A stretch of DNA of 64,000 nt from Solirubrobacteraceae bacterium (GCA_030447275.1 JAUJPF010000010.1:29140-93139); one strand, 5' to 3'. Counted from the stretch's first letter, positions 52,019 to 60,790 are shown. Translations and numbers: made by a program. The notes: a model not told the origin generated them from the sequence alone.

Positions 52019-54743
52019 TCTGCTGGAACGTCGGCCGGTTCTGCCACGGCGACGGCGGCACCGCGACGGCGCCGGCCGTGACGTACTCGGTCTGATCGCA
52101 GGTCCGCGGGCCCTCCACCGGGCACGTCGCCGTCAGCTTGACCTCGTCGACGCTGCCGACGCGGTACTTGCCCTTGACCTGCTCGGCCGCGTCGCGCAGG
52201 GCGCCGGCGACGACCTCGCGGCACGCCTTCATCCGGCCGCGTCCGCAGTACACGCGCGAGTGCGGCCCGGCCATGCGCCGGCGGCCGCGCACGAGCTGGC
52301 GCAGGTCCTTGTCGACGTAGGAGAACCAGCCGGAGCCCCAGGCGTTGCCGTTCTCCGGCGGCGGCCTGCCGATCGACGCCTGCTGACGGATCTCCTCGAG
52401 CACGTCGTCGCCCAGGACGGGCGAGAACATGCGCTCGACGAGGATCGGCCAGAACGCGTCCATGAGCGCGACCGCGCCGGAGTGCTCGTAGACGTTGTCG
52501 CCATCGACGTCGCGGCGGTGCGAGCCTGCGCGCGCCCACGCCGTCATCTGCGCGGCGAGCTGCTGCACGGCGGGGTCGCGATGGCCGCGCAGCACGCGGT
52601 TGATGACCGGCCACAGCTCCTGCCCGCGCGGGTCGATCGTCGCGCCGAGCGCCATGATCCGCGTCAGCTCGACGAGGTCGATCTTCCCGCCGCGGCGCAG
52701 GGCGCGCTTGACCGGGTCCTCGAGGATCTCCATGCGGTGCACGGACCCGAACGTCCACTGGTCGTCGGCCGCGCGCCAGCCCGGGGCCTGCTTGTTGTTC
52801 CAGTTCGTGAAGTAGCCGCGCTTGGGGTTGACGCCCTTCGGCGCGGCCTCGAACGGCAGGCGCTCGGCGAGGTTGCGCTCGGCGTCGAAGCCGCGCCAGT
52901 CCCATTCACCGGTGCCCCACGCCGGCAGGTTGTGGTCGACGCCGCGGGCGCGACGCGGGTACCACCCCGACTGGATGTAGGCGATGTCGCGGTCGTCGGC
53001 GTAGAACCAGTTGAAGGCGAAGTTGATCTTGTCCATCGTCTGCTGGAAGGAGGCGGCATCGGTGACCTCTCCGCCCGACAGGCGCTTGAAGGCGATCGCC
53101 GAGTCCAGCTCGTGCTTGTAGGTGGAGCGCGCCTCGGCGATGGCGATGGGGTGACCGCCCACGGTGGCGAAGCTCTGCACCGGGCCGTGCACCGACCGCA
53201 GGACCTCCATCTTCACGGTGCGGGGCTGCCGCCCGGACGCACTGCTCGGGACCGACCGGATGTTCAGCTGGTGCACGCGCTGGACGAACGGCACGCACCG
53301 TCCCTTGTACAGGTAGTGCCGGGACTGGAGCGTCGGCGCGCTGCCGTCGGGCTCGCACAGACGCTCGGCGAACTCGTCGACGTTGTCGCTGTACGCGGTC
53401 GTCGCGCTCCAGGCGTAGTCGGGCCCGCGGCCGATGAGGATGTAGAGCGAGATCCCCGGGAACGTGGCGCCGCGGGCGCTGAAGCCCGGCCCGTGCAGAT
53501 CCATCTCCATCAGGATCTGCGGCGAGAAGTAGCCGACCTGCGGCCCCATGACCGCGATCGGCTTGCCCGACTTGGTGCGGTTCGCGTTGACCAGCAGCGC
53601 GTTCGACATCGAGTCGGGCAGCGGCAGGCCGTTCTGCACCAGATCGACGATTCCCGGGACGACGGTCCCGACGGCCGCGCCCCCGCTGGCGTCGTTGGAG
53701 ACGATCGGGTCGCGGTCGGCCAGCGTGTCCGCGTCGATCCGGGCGACCGAGCGCGGATCGACCTTGCCCTGAGGATCGAACGGGAAGCGCTCGGTGACGG
53801 TGACCGGCGCCTCCGGCTCCTCGCGGTCGCGGAAGTCGCGGAACGAGCGCGCGGCCTTGAGCCGCCCGCGCCTGGTGTTGCCGAAGCGCTGCCTCAGCGC
53901 GGCCAGGATCTCGGCGTTCTGCGCCTCGGCGCCGCCGCCGCGGCCGAAGATGCCGCCGATGAGGCTGGCGATCGCCACCGTGTCCGTCGGCTTCCAGTCG
54001 GCGGGGTTGCGCCCGAGGGCCGGGTACTCGCCGGGCAGCTTCGACGGGTCACGGCGCGCCTCGGCGATGTACGCGTTGATGCCGTCGACGTACGAGAGCA
54101 GGTCCTGGCGGAGCAGCTCGCCCTCGGCGCCGTTGGCGCGGACGCCGGATTCGATCATCTCCTGGAGCTCCTCCTCGCTGTAGTCCGCGGACTTGAGCTG
54201 GAGGGCGTCGGCCTTGAGGTTCGCGTCGTCGGCGCCGGGCCCGACGAGCTCCGAGAGCCTCGCGCGCCCGGTGTGGCGCAGGATGTCCATGAGGAAGAGG
54301 CGGTCCTGCGCCGAGGCGTAGCCGGCGCCGAACGTCACGTCCTGGCGCGTCGCGCCGAAGACGTGAGGCACGTTGAACGCGTCGCGGACGATCTGCACGC
54401 CGGGGCGCGGGGACGCGGTGCCCGCCTCCTGGCCCGGCGCGACGCCGAACGTCGCCGGCTTGAAGAGCCGGTCGAGGTCGGCGAGCTGGAGCCCCGGTGC
54501 GGCCCCGACCAGCCCCTGGTACATGCCGAGCTGGTCGAGGAAGGACTTCGGGGTGGTCCGGTTGGCCTGGAAGGCCCCGACCTCGGCCGCGTTCGCGGTC
54601 TCGCCCTGGCCGGCGGGGAGGATGGTGCGCACGCCGCCGAAGTCCGGCGCCTGCACGCGGGGATCCTGCGCGGCGGCCGGGACGGCGGCGGCGAGCGCGA
54701 GCACGACGACGAGGAGGAGCGAGGCGAGGACCGGGAGGCGCAT
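51984..54743 (-). CDS. Penicillin-acylase-family N-terminal nucleophile hydrolase
   Basis: This 919-residue exported amidase hydrolyses acyl-amide bonds (beta-lactam side chains, acyl-homoserine lactones or lipopeptide acyl groups in characterised relatives). A signal peptide (MRLPVLASLLLVVVLALAAAVPAAA) is followed by the alpha chain (VQIVRDAFNVPHVFGATRQDVTFGAGYASAQDRLFLMDILRH). The beta chain would start at the nucleophile Ser380 (SNALLVNANRTKSGKPIAVMGPQVGY), exposed by self-cleavage. An Asn typical of the oxyanion site occurs in NNKQAPGW. ATG 54743 is preferred. The substrate is unknown, and deacylation of the NRPS lipopeptide is only a possibility. Confidence 0.88.
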   Translation of the reverse strand: MRLPVLASLLLVVVLALAAAVPAAAQDPRVQAPDFGGVRTILPAGQGETANAAEVGAFQANRTTPKSFLDQLGMYQGLVGAAPGLQLADLDRLFKPATFGVAPGQEAGTASPRPGVQIVRDAFNVPHVFGATRQDVTFGAGYASAQDRLFLMDILRHTGRARLSELVGPGADDANLKADALQLKSADYSEEELQEMIESGVRANGAEGELLRQDLLSYVDGINAYIAEARRDPSKLPGEYPALGRNPADWKPTDTVAIASLIGGIFGRGGGAEAQNAEILAALRQRFGNTRRGRLKAARSFRDFRDREEPEAPVTVTERFPFDPQGKVDPRSVARIDADTLADRDPIVSNDASGGAAVGTVVPGIVDLVQNGLPLPDSMSNALLVNANRTKSGKPIAVMGPQVGYFSPQILMEMDLHGPGFSARGATFPGISLYILIGRGPDYAWSATTAYSDNVDEFAERLCEPDGSAPTLQSRHYLYKGRCVPFVQRVHQLNIRSVPSSASGRQPRTVKMEVLRSVHGPVQSFATVGGHPIAIAEARSTYKHELDSAIAFKRLSGGEVTDAASFQQTMDKINFAFNWFYADDRDIAYIQSGWYPRRARGVDHNLPAWGTGEWDWRGFDAERNLAERLPFEAAPKGVNPKRGYFTNWNNKQAPGWRAADDQWTFGSVHRMEILEDPVKRALRRGGKIDLVELTRIMALGATIDPRGQELWPVINRVLRGHRDPAVQQLAAQMTAWARAGSHRRDVDGDNVYEHSGAVALMDAFWPILVERMFSPVLGDDVLEEIRQQASIGRPPPENGNAWGSGWFSYVDKDLRQLVRGRRRMAGPHSRVYCGRGRMKACREVVAGALRDAAEQVKGKYRVGSVDEVKLTATCPVEGPRTCDQTEYVTAGAVAVPPSPWQNRPTFQQIIEFGGHRPRR

Positions 54744-54807
54744 GGCCCACATGATGCACACGGGCCCGCGCCCGCACGCCACCTGCCCGCTGCGAGACTC
54801 CCGACCG

Positions 54808-55479
54808 ATGCCGGCGCTGCCCGCCTCCCTTCGCCGTCTCGTGCCCGACCGCGTGCGCGACCACGTCGCGCTGCGCGCCGTGTCAGTCGGCCTCGGGATC
54901 ATCCCGCCGCGCGCGCTGCACTCCGACGAGGACGTCGCGCTGCTCGCGTCGCTGGCCCGCGATGCGTCGCGCGTCGTGGAGATCGGCGTCTACGAAGGAG
55001 CGTCGGCGCTCGTCGTGTGCGACGTGCTCGACGCCTCGGCCGAGCTGCACCTGATCGACCCGTTCGGCGAGCAGCCGGGGGCGCTGCGCCGCGGCTGGGC
55101 GGCGACCGAGTGGGCGACCCGCCGGGCGGTCGGCCGGCGCTGCCGTGCGGCGTCGGCGCCGCGGGTGGTCTGGCACACGGCGTTCAGCGCCGATGTCGCG
55201 CGGGCGTGGCCGGGGACGCCCGTCGACCTCGTGTTCGTCGACGGCGACCATCTCGAGCCGGGCGTGCGGCTCGACTGGGACCTCTGGCATCCGTTCGTCG
55301 GCGCCGGCGGGCACGTGCTGTTCCACGACGCGCGCCTCGGGCAGCCGGGCGGGCGCGGGCTGCCCGGGCCGACCGCGGTCGTCGACGCGCTCTTCCGCGG
55401 CCCGGCGGCGGTGCCGGGGTGGGAGATCGCCGAGGAGGTCGACCGCTGCGTCGCCCTGCGCAGGAGCGCCGCCGGCTAG
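54808..55479 (+). CDS. Class I SAM-dependent methyltransferase
   Basis: This 223-residue Methyltransf_24-type protein has VVEIGVYEGASALVVCDVL (motif I, SAM binding), HLIDPFGEQPG (acidic end of beta 2), VDLVFVDGDHLEPGVRLDWDLW and GGHVLFHDARLG. Such proteins often methylate or process glycan/natural-product substrates; nothing here fixes the target. The start is ATG 54808. Its stop shares CTAG with the convergent SnoaL-like gene. Confidence 0.82.
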   Translation: MPALPASLRRLVPDRVRDHVALRAVSVGLGIIPPRALHSDEDVALLASLARDASRVVEIGVYEGASALVVCDVLDASAELHLIDPFGEQPGALRRGWAATEWATRRAVGRRCRAASAPRVVWHTAFSADVARAWPGTPVDLVFVDGDHLEPGVRLDWDLWHPFVGAGGHVLFHDARLGQPGGRGLPGPTAVVDALFRGPAAVPGWEIAEEVDRCVALRRSAAG

Positions 55480-55862
55480 GCGGGGACGGCCGTCGCCGCC
55501 AGCGCGTCGCGCCGGCACGCGTACGACTCGACGCGCACGACGCGTTCGTCGCGCAGCCGGTAGACCCAGAAGAGCGGCGAGTCGGACAGCGCGGCGCGCG
55601 AGACGACGCGCAGGCGCCCGCAGACGACGACCTGGTCACCGACCGCCTCGCAAGTGTGCAGCGTCGGCTCGATCCGCACCCCGGCGCTGCGCATGCGCTC
55701 GAGGTAGCCGCGCATCGCGTCGGTGCCGTGGATGACGTGGGACGCCGCGACGTCGGGCGACGGAACCCACTCGCAGTCCTCGTGGAGGTGGTCGAGCGTC
55801 GCGAGCGGACCGTCGGAGGCGAACGCCGACCACAGCGCGTTGACCTGATCGACGCTCGTCAT
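55476..55862 (-). CDS. SnoaL-like/NTF2-fold protein
   Basis: This 128-residue protein has the alpha+beta-barrel pattern of SnoaL-like domains: NALWSAFASDGPLATLDHLHEDCEWVPSPD, then HGTDAMRGYLERMRSAGVRIEPTLHTCEAVGDQVVVCGRLRV and FWVYRLRDERVVRVESY. Members include ketosteroid isomerases, polyketide cyclases and many of unknown role. ATG 55862 leaves the expected domain length. It is a single gene. Confidence 0.8.
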   Translation of the reverse strand: MTSVDQVNALWSAFASDGPLATLDHLHEDCEWVPSPDVAASHVIHGTDAMRGYLERMRSAGVRIEPTLHTCEAVGDQVVVCGRLRVVSRAALSDSPLFWVYRLRDERVVRVESYACRRDALAATAVPA

Positions 55863-55969
55863 GGACCGAGTCTGCCTACGGCCGCCGGCGATTGCCACTC
55901 GCGTGGCCGTTCGGGCGCGTAAGCCGTGTGAAATCGAACCAGCCCTGCCGCTACCATTTCCCGCCGCTC

Positions 55970-55998
55970 GCGGATGTGGCGGAATTGGCTCATCCGCA
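55970..55998 (+). pseudogene. tRNA-Leu vestige with the central arms missing
   Basis: GCGGATG (55970-55976) is followed by TGGCGGAATTGG, the very conserved start of bacterial tRNA-Leu (acceptor plus D arm). It runs directly into CATCCGC-A (55991-55998), which pairs perfectly with the first seven bases as the 3' acceptor strand. The anticodon, variable and T arms, about 55-58 bases, are absent. It cannot be a functional tRNA as written. Confidence 0.55.
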
Positions 55999-56028
55999 CT
56001 CGGCGCGCTACCCTCTGCGCCCGTACTC

Positions 56029-56101
56029 GCCGCTATCGTCTAGGGGACTAGGACGCCGCCCTCTCACGGCGGAAACCGGGGTTCGAATCCCCGTAGCGGT
56101 A
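56029..56101 (+). tRNA. tRNA-Glu (CTC)
   Basis: This 73-base cloverleaf has acceptor GCCGCTA/TAGCGGT (one G-T pair) and discriminator A. The anticodon stem CCGCC/GGCGG encloses loop CTCTCAC with anticodon CTC (reads GAG), and the T arm is CGGGG-TTCGAAT-CCCCG. CCA is not encoded. It lies 30 bases after a tRNA-Leu vestige. Confidence 0.95.
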
Positions 56102-56277
56102 CCTCTCAAAGGCCCTGCTGGCGACCGGCCTTTTGGTCTGGAACGCGAGGCCGACTGGCGACCGTCGGGTACCTCGACCCCCGTTTGCTCCCGCGACCCT
56201 CGACGTGTGCGTCCGGCCCGCGCGCAATCGTGCTGGAGCAAAGACCCTTCGTGGCCCACCGAACCTGAGGAGCGGCA

Positions 56278-56556
56278 GTGGCTAGCACGTACAGCCAGAT
56301 CAAGCAGCTGGAGGAGAGCGTCGGCCAGTACAAGGCGGACGCGAATGTCGAATGGTCCGTCGGCAAGATCGCCAACGCTCTCATCGAGCAGGCGAAGCAA
56401 GACAAGCCGGACAACATCGTGCTCGGCGCCATCGATCCGTTTGAACCGGGGCCGAACGAGCGATACATCTCCGGGCAGACCGCGGGCGGCGTGCGCGCCG
56501 TGCTCGCCCAGGTCGCGACCGCGGTCAAGCCTCCTCCCAGCTTCGGGCTCGTCTAG
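56278..56556 (+). CDS. Small conserved-looking protein of unknown function
   Basis: This 92-residue protein starts at GTG 56278 with GAGGAG five bases upstream. Sequence: ASTYSQIKQLEESVGQYKADANVEWSVGKIANALIEQAKQDKPDNIVLGAIDPFEPGPNERYISGQTAGGVRAVLAQVATAVKPPPSFGLV. Codon use is less GC-extreme and the residue mix is balanced, as in a real soluble helical protein. No domain was recognised. Confidence 0.68.
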   Translation: MASTYSQIKQLEESVGQYKADANVEWSVGKIANALIEQAKQDKPDNIVLGAIDPFEPGPNERYISGQTAGGVRAVLAQVATAVKPPPSFGLV

Positions 56557-56583
56557 CCCGACCCCGGGGTCGTCCGCGGCCCC

Positions 56584-56911
56584 ATGCGCCTCTTCGCCGC
56601 CGCGACGACCCTGCTGCTCTCCCCGGCCGCCGCGCAGGAGCCGGCGCCGCTGGGCACCACGCACAGACTCCAAACCGTGGGCGCGCGGGCGGGTGGACCG
56701 CGTGGACGGAGATGTACAACGAGGGCGGTACGGCGTCGCCCTTCGCGCGCCGGACGGCTCGGTGACGCGCCCCACGCTCCCGAAGGCGAACAGCCAGCTC
56801 GACCTCGGGATCGACGGCGGCGGCAGGGTCGTCACCTCGTCCTCCTCGTGGTGCCCCCTAAGCGCGTTCACGCGGACGAACCGGCTCACCGCCTGCGGCG
56901 AGGGCGGCTGA
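56584..56911 (+). pseudogene. Fragment of a secreted beta-repeat protein
   Basis: A signal-peptide start (MRLFAAATTLLLSPAAAQ) breaks down near 56690. In another frame, RYGVALRAPDGSVTRPTLPKANSQLDLGIDGGGRVV, then LTACGEGG, continues to TGA 56909-56911. The second part resembles the beginning of repeat-rich secreted proteins of this lineage, but no full domain is left. It is read as a truncated, frameshifted gene. Confidence 0.4.
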
Positions 56912-56976
56912 GGAGTCGACGTCGGCGAACCGCAAATCGTGCCACGCGTTACACCGGTTCCTGTGGCGTCAGTTCT

Positions 56977-57249
56977 ATGGGCGTCAGCGATGGCGACCGC
57001 GTCCGCGGCGAGTCGGAGACGCGCAGCATCGAGCAGATCGCGCAGCGGCTCGTGGAGATGCAGCGCGAGCTCGACGCTCGACCGCCGGTCCACCCGCATT
57101 CGGGCGACGAGCGGCACGGGACGAGCGCGCTCCCGCCCGCAGCCGCCACGACCGCTAGCCGCGCTTCGTACAGTGGATCGGCGTGCCCGCCGTGCCGCAA
57201 GACGTGGTGCGCGTCGTTGCCGAGGACAGCCGCCTCGCCGCGCACCTGA
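56977..57249 (+). CDS. Possible small hypothetical protein
   Basis: This 90-residue frame starts at ATG 56977 (MGVSDGDRVRGESETRSIEQIAQRLVEMQRELDARPP). The first 35 residues look like a charged amphipathic helix. The rest is low-complexity and overlaps the Crp-family gene by 67 bases, so the true product, if any, may be shorter or frameshifted. No ribosome-binding site is evident. Confidence 0.22.
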   Translation: MGVSDGDRVRGESETRSIEQIAQRLVEMQRELDARPPVHPHSGDERHGTSALPPAAATTASRASYSGSACPPCRKTWCASLPRTAASPRT

Positions 57250-57929
57250 CCGCCGAAGAGCTCGCCGCCGCGACCCAGCATCTCGTCGCCGCGGCGCTCC
57301 GGCTGCCCGAGGGCGAGTGGCGCGTCGATCATCCGCTCGGGTCGACGCCCGGCGACCTCGGCTTCCTCGTCGTCGACGGCTCGCTCTGTCGCGACGTGCG
57401 CGTCGGGCGGCACGTCTGCGCCGAGCTGCTCGGCCCCGGCGACGTGCTGCGGCCGTGGGACGGCAACGACGGCTTGGAGGGGCCGATCCGTCACGACGCC
57501 GCGTGGCGCGTGCTCCAGCCGGCGCGGCTCGCGGTGCTCGACGTGCACTTCGCCGCCGCCGCCGGGCGGTTCCCGCCGTTCGTCGCCGAGCTGATGAGCC
57601 GCACGCTGCGCCGCTCGCGCGACCTCGCGGTGCTGCTCGCGATCGGGTCGATGCCGCGGCTCGACGCGCGGCTGCTCGCCGCGCTCTGGCATCTCGCCGA
57701 CCGCTGGGGCCGCGTCGGCCACGACGGGACGCTGCTGCCGCTGCGCCTCACGCACGAGACGCTCGCCGGCGTCGTCGGCGCGCAGCGCCCGTCGGTCACC
57801 ACCGCGCTGCGCGCGCTCGAGCGACGCGGCGCCGTGCGCCGCGAGGCCGGCGGCGGGTGGCTGCTGCTCGGCGATCCGCCGGGCGACGCGGAGCGCGCGC
57901 TGGCCGAGCCCGCGCACGCGCTGCGCTGA
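57183..57929 (+). CDS. Crp/Fnr-family transcriptional regulator
   Basis: This 248-residue protein has an N-terminal cyclic-nucleotide-binding-like beta roll (GDLGFLVVDGSLCRDVRVGRHVCAELLGPGDVLRPW, about residues 57-95) and a C-terminal winged helix of the Crp type (LRLTHETLAGVVGAQRPSVTTALRALERRGAVRREAGGGWLLLG). The phosphate-binding cassette residues of true cAMP receptors are not obvious, so the signal is unknown. Start GTG 57183; a single gene, just upstream of the choice-of-anchor-L protein. Confidence 0.87.
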   Translation: MPAVPQDVVRVVAEDSRLAAHLTAEELAAATQHLVAAALRLPEGEWRVDHPLGSTPGDLGFLVVDGSLCRDVRVGRHVCAELLGPGDVLRPWDGNDGLEGPIRHDAAWRVLQPARLAVLDVHFAAAAGRFPPFVAELMSRTLRRSRDLAVLLAIGSMPRLDARLLAALWHLADRWGRVGHDGTLLPLRLTHETLAGVVGAQRPSVTTALRALERRGAVRREAGGGWLLLGDPPGDAERALAEPAHALR

Positions 57930-57971
57930 ACCGGCGCGCACGCCCCGCGCAGGGTCTACGGTCGCGGCGCG

Positions 57972-58754
57972 ATGCGTCGAACCGTCCTGCTCGTCCTCGT
58001 CCTCGTCTGCGCGGTCGCCGTCCCGGCGGCCCCGGCGTCCGGCGCCGTCACCGCGACGCGCAGCGCCAAGAAGGTCGCCCGCGCGATGCTCGCCAAGCCG
58101 CGCCTGCTCGTGCGTGCGCGGTTCCTCAAGCTCCCGCCCCAGGGCCGTCCCGTCGCGGTCTCGACGACGAAGCTCGCGGGCTTCCCGCGCCACCGCCGCT
58201 CGTTCGCGGCGCTGAGCACCGGCGACGCGACGCTCCTCGACGACCCCGACGAGCAGGACGACCTCTCGACCGACAACGGCGGCGCTCCCCACCGCGGCGC
58301 GGCCGTCGACGCCGTCGTGCTGCGCCTCGACCTGCGCGCGCCGCGCCGCGCGAACTGCCTGTCGTTCGCGTTCCGCTTCCTGTCCGACGAGTACGACGAG
58401 TTCGTCGACACCGAGTTCAACGACGCGTTCGTCGCCGAGCTCGGCCGGCTGTCGTGGCGGAGCGACCCGGCGGACCCGCGGATCCGCGCGCCGCGCAACT
58501 TCGCACGCGACCGCAACCGGCTTCCCATCAGCGTCAACGGCTCCGGGGACTTCGCCGGGACGTCGGCGCGCGCGGGCGGCACGACCTACGACGGCGCGAC
58601 GCGCACGCTGCGCGCGCGCAAGCGGGTCAGGCCGGGCCGCCGCCAGCGCCTCTACCTGTCGATCTTCGACCAGGGCGACCACCAGTACGACTCGACCGTC
58701 GTCCTCGACCGCCTGACGATCGAGCGCCGGCGCTCCTGCCGCACCGGCCGCTAG
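57972..58754 (+). CDS. Secreted choice-of-anchor-L domain protein
   Basis: This 260-residue protein has a signal peptide (MRRTVLLVLVLVCAVAVPAAPASG) and the choice-of-anchor-L core: NCLSFAFRFLSDEYDEFVDTEFNDAFVAEL, later GTTYDGATRTL and RLYLSIFDQGDHQYDSTVVLDRL. This domain is found in bacterial surface proteins with varied anchors. No C-terminal sorting signal is present here. It ends before a convergent terminator hairpin. Confidence 0.83.
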   Translation: MRRTVLLVLVLVCAVAVPAAPASGAVTATRSAKKVARAMLAKPRLLVRARFLKLPPQGRPVAVSTTKLAGFPRHRRSFAALSTGDATLLDDPDEQDDLSTDNGGAPHRGAAVDAVVLRLDLRAPRRANCLSFAFRFLSDEYDEFVDTEFNDAFVAELGRLSWRSDPADPRIRAPRNFARDRNRLPISVNGSGDFAGTSARAGGTTYDGATRTLRARKRVRPGRRQRLYLSIFDQGDHQYDSTVVLDRLTIERRRSCRTGR

Positions 58755-58803
58755 GCGCGAAGCGCCGCTCAACGCCGCCCGGATGGCGGCGGTCGTCTCA
58801 GAT

Positions 58804-58824
58804 CTGCGGGCCGGATGCCCGCAG
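58804..58824. terminator. Hairpin between convergent genes
   Basis: CTGCGGGC-CGGAT-GCCCGCAG is a perfect eight-base stem with a five-base loop. It lies between the stops of the choice-of-anchor-L gene and the minus-strand adenosyltransferase. No U-tract is present, as is common at this GC content. It could serve both directions. Confidence 0.6.
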
Positions 58825-58831
58825 GGGCTAC

Positions 58832-59377
58832 CTACCTGCCGCCGCCGGGCTGCCAGAGCGGCTCGTCGGCGTCGCCGTTGGCCCCGCGGCTGAGGATGAA
58901 CAGCAGGTCCGAGAGCCGGTTGAGGTAGCGGACGACCTCGGGGTTCGCGTCGTCGACGAGCAGCGCACGGCGCTCGGCGCGGCGGCACACCGTGCGGCAG
59001 ACGTGGAGCTGCGCCGCCGCCGGCGTCCCGCCGGGGAGCAGGAACGAGCGCAGCGGCTCGAGCGTCGCGTTGACCTCGTCGCAGCGCTCCTCGAGCCACG
59101 CGGTCTGCTCGGCGGTCGCGCGCAGCCGGTCGTCCGAGCGGCCCGGGACCGACAGGTCGGCGCCGAGGTCGAAGAGGTCGTTCTGCACGCGGCGCAGCCA
59201 CGCCGCGTAGTCCGGCGGGAGGCCGGCGGTGTTGAGCGCGACGCCGATGTGGCTGTTCAGCTCGTCGATCTCGCCGTAGGCCTCGATGCGCGGATGCGTC
59301 TTCGGCACCCGGCTCATGTCGCCGAGATGGGTCTCGCCGTCGTCGCCGAGGCGCGTGTAGATCTTCGTCAGGTTCAC
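58832..59377 (-). CDS. Cob(I)alamin adenosyltransferase, PduO type
   Basis: This 181-residue enzyme transfers adenosyl from ATP to cob(I)alamin, making coenzyme B12. Family motifs: KIYTRLGDDGETHLGDMSRVPKTHPRIEAYGEIDELNSHIG (ATP site), LRRVQNDLFDLGADL, LPGGTPAAAQLHVCRTVCRRAERR and VVRYLNRLSDLLFILSR. GTG 59377 fits the usual N-terminus; GTG 59386 would add three residues. It is divergent from the riboswitch-controlled cobalamin uptake operon, linking import to cofactor activation. Confidence 0.9.
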   Translation of the reverse strand: MNLTKIYTRLGDDGETHLGDMSRVPKTHPRIEAYGEIDELNSHIGVALNTAGLPPDYAAWLRRVQNDLFDLGADLSVPGRSDDRLRATAEQTAWLEERCDEVNATLEPLRSFLLPGGTPAAAQLHVCRTVCRRAERRALLVDDANPEVVRYLNRLSDLLFILSRGANGDADEPLWQPGGGR

Positions 59378-59417
59378 CCGTCCCACGGGCGGTAGGATGC
59401 CACTCCACATAGCCCAG

Positions 59418-59583
59418 GGTCGGTGAGTGGGGGAAGTCCGGTGAGACGCCGGCGCGGACCCGCCACTGTGATCGGGGGTGCCCACCGCACGACGCGCAGA
59501 GCGCGTCAGCCACCGGAAGGCCGTCGGCCGTCCGGGAAGGCGCGGCCGGGTCGATCCCGCAAGCCAGGAAGCCCATCCCGACC
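59418..59583 (+). promoter_or_regulatory. Cobalamin (B12) riboswitch
   Basis: Conserved core elements occur in order: GGGGAAG, CCGGTGAGACGCCGG, CGGACCCGCCACTGTGA, a long variable region, then the B12 box GCCAGGAAGCCC. A P1 helix can form between 59418-59423 and 59578-59583. It precedes the DUF4430 protein gene by about 40 bases. AdoCbl binding is expected to reduce expression of the downstream operon. Confidence 0.9.
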
Positions 59584-59623
59584 TCCAAGCCAGACAACCC
59601 TCGCGGAAAGGGGTGGCTCCTCC

Positions 59624-60790
59624 ATGAAGTTCATCAATGCCCTCGTGGCCGCTGCCGTGCTCTCGGCCCTCGCGGCCGCGCCCGTCCAGGCCGACACCGT
59701 CGACGTCCGGATCGAAGGCGACGGCGTCAGCCTGCAGAGAACCGTCGAAGTCCCGACCGGCGGCGAGGTGTTCTCCGGCTGTCCGTACGACACCGCCGCC
59801 GGCGCCATCGAGGTCGCGACCGAAGGCAACTGGGACCGCTCCTCGTTCACCTCCACGATCCTCGGCGAGAGCCACACCTACACCGAGCGCGACTACTGGA
59901 ACTTCTGGTACGAGCGTGAGCCCTCCCAGCAGGGGATCTGCTCCCAGGCGATCCAGGACGGCGACGAGGTGCTGATGATCGTCCAGCGCGAGGACCGCAG
60001 CGGCAATCCCGCCGTCTTCCCGCTCTTCATCACGTCGTCGCCCGCGTCGGTCGAGCGCGGCCAGGAGGCGCAGGTGACGGTCGTCGAGCATCGCTACAGC
60101 TACGCGAGCCCTGGGTCGGCGAAGGTCCGGGCGGAGGGCGCGACCGTGTCCGGCTGCGGGTCGAGCGCCACGACGGGGGCCGACGGCGTCGCGACGATCA
60201 CCTGCGCCGAGTCGGGGAACGCCGAGCTGCGCGCGTCCAAGCCGCAACGCGCGCGCTCGCAGCGCGTGCCGCTCGTCGTGACCGAGCCCGGTCAGCCTGC
60301 GCCGCCGCCGCCGCCGCCGCCCGCGCAGCAGCAGGAGCGCCGGCCGTGCTTCACCAACGGAGCCGACGGCCGCTGCGGCACGCGTGACCTCCAGGCCCCG
60401 ATCGCGCTGATCACGAGCATCCGCACCAACGCGCGGTTCGGCCGGCGCTCGGCGCCGCGCCTGCTGCGCGGCACGGCGGGCATCCTCGGCGCGAACGAGC
60501 TGCTCCCCGACGGCAGCGGGATCCTCATGATCAAGCTCCGGCTGACCCGTGTAGCCGGCGGCCGCTGCTCGACGTGGAGCTCGCGCACCGAGCGGTTCGT
60601 TCCCCGCCGCTGCGGCGCCGAGAACGGCTTCTGGTTCAAGGTCGCGACGACGCCGGACTGGGACTACCTGCTGCCGGCGCGCCTCGGCCGCGGCCGCTAC
60701 GTCCTGGACGCCGACGCCATCGACCGCGCGGGCAACCGGCTCCGGATCCGGCGGCGCGGCGAGAACCGGGTCGTCTTCCGTGTCCGCTAG
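59624..60790 (+). CDS. Secreted DUF4430/transcobalamin-like protein 1
   Basis: This 388-residue protein has a signal peptide (MKFINALVAAAVLSALAAAPVQA). A domain with the DUF4430 beta-grasp look follows (VDVRIEGDGVSLQRTVEVPTGGEVF, YWNFWYEREPSQQGICSQAIQDGDEVLMIVQ), then a beta-sandwich (PASVERGQEAQVTVVEH) and a Pro-rich linker. The Cys-rich, Arg-rich C-terminal region contains RCSTWSSRTERFVPRRC and YVLDADAIDRAGNRL. It is the first gene after the cobalamin riboswitch. DUF4430 is related to the C-terminal domain of vertebrate B12-binding transcobalamin/intrinsic factor, so extracellular corrinoid capture is a reasonable inference. The next gene overlaps its end by 11 bases. Confidence 0.8.
   Translation: MKFINALVAAAVLSALAAAPVQADTVDVRIEGDGVSLQRTVEVPTGGEVFSGCPYDTAAGAIEVATEGNWDRSSFTSTILGESHTYTERDYWNFWYEREPSQQGICSQAIQDGDEVLMIVQREDRSGNPAVFPLFITSSPASVERGQEAQVTVVEHRYSYASPGSAKVRAEGATVSGCGSSATTGADGVATITCAESGNAELRASKPQRARSQRVPLVVTEPGQPAPPPPPPPAQQQERRPCFTNGADGRCGTRDLQAPIALITSIRTNARFGRRSAPRLLRGTAGILGANELLPDGSGILMIKLRLTRVAGGRCSTWSSRTERFVPRRCGAENGFWFKVATTPDWDYLLPARLGRGRYVLDADAIDRAGNRLRIRRRGENRVVFRVR

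Noticed and set aside
56101..56110. An encoded CCA end on tRNA-Glu
   Set aside because: The bases after the acceptor stem read ACCTC: discriminator A followed by CCT, not CCA.
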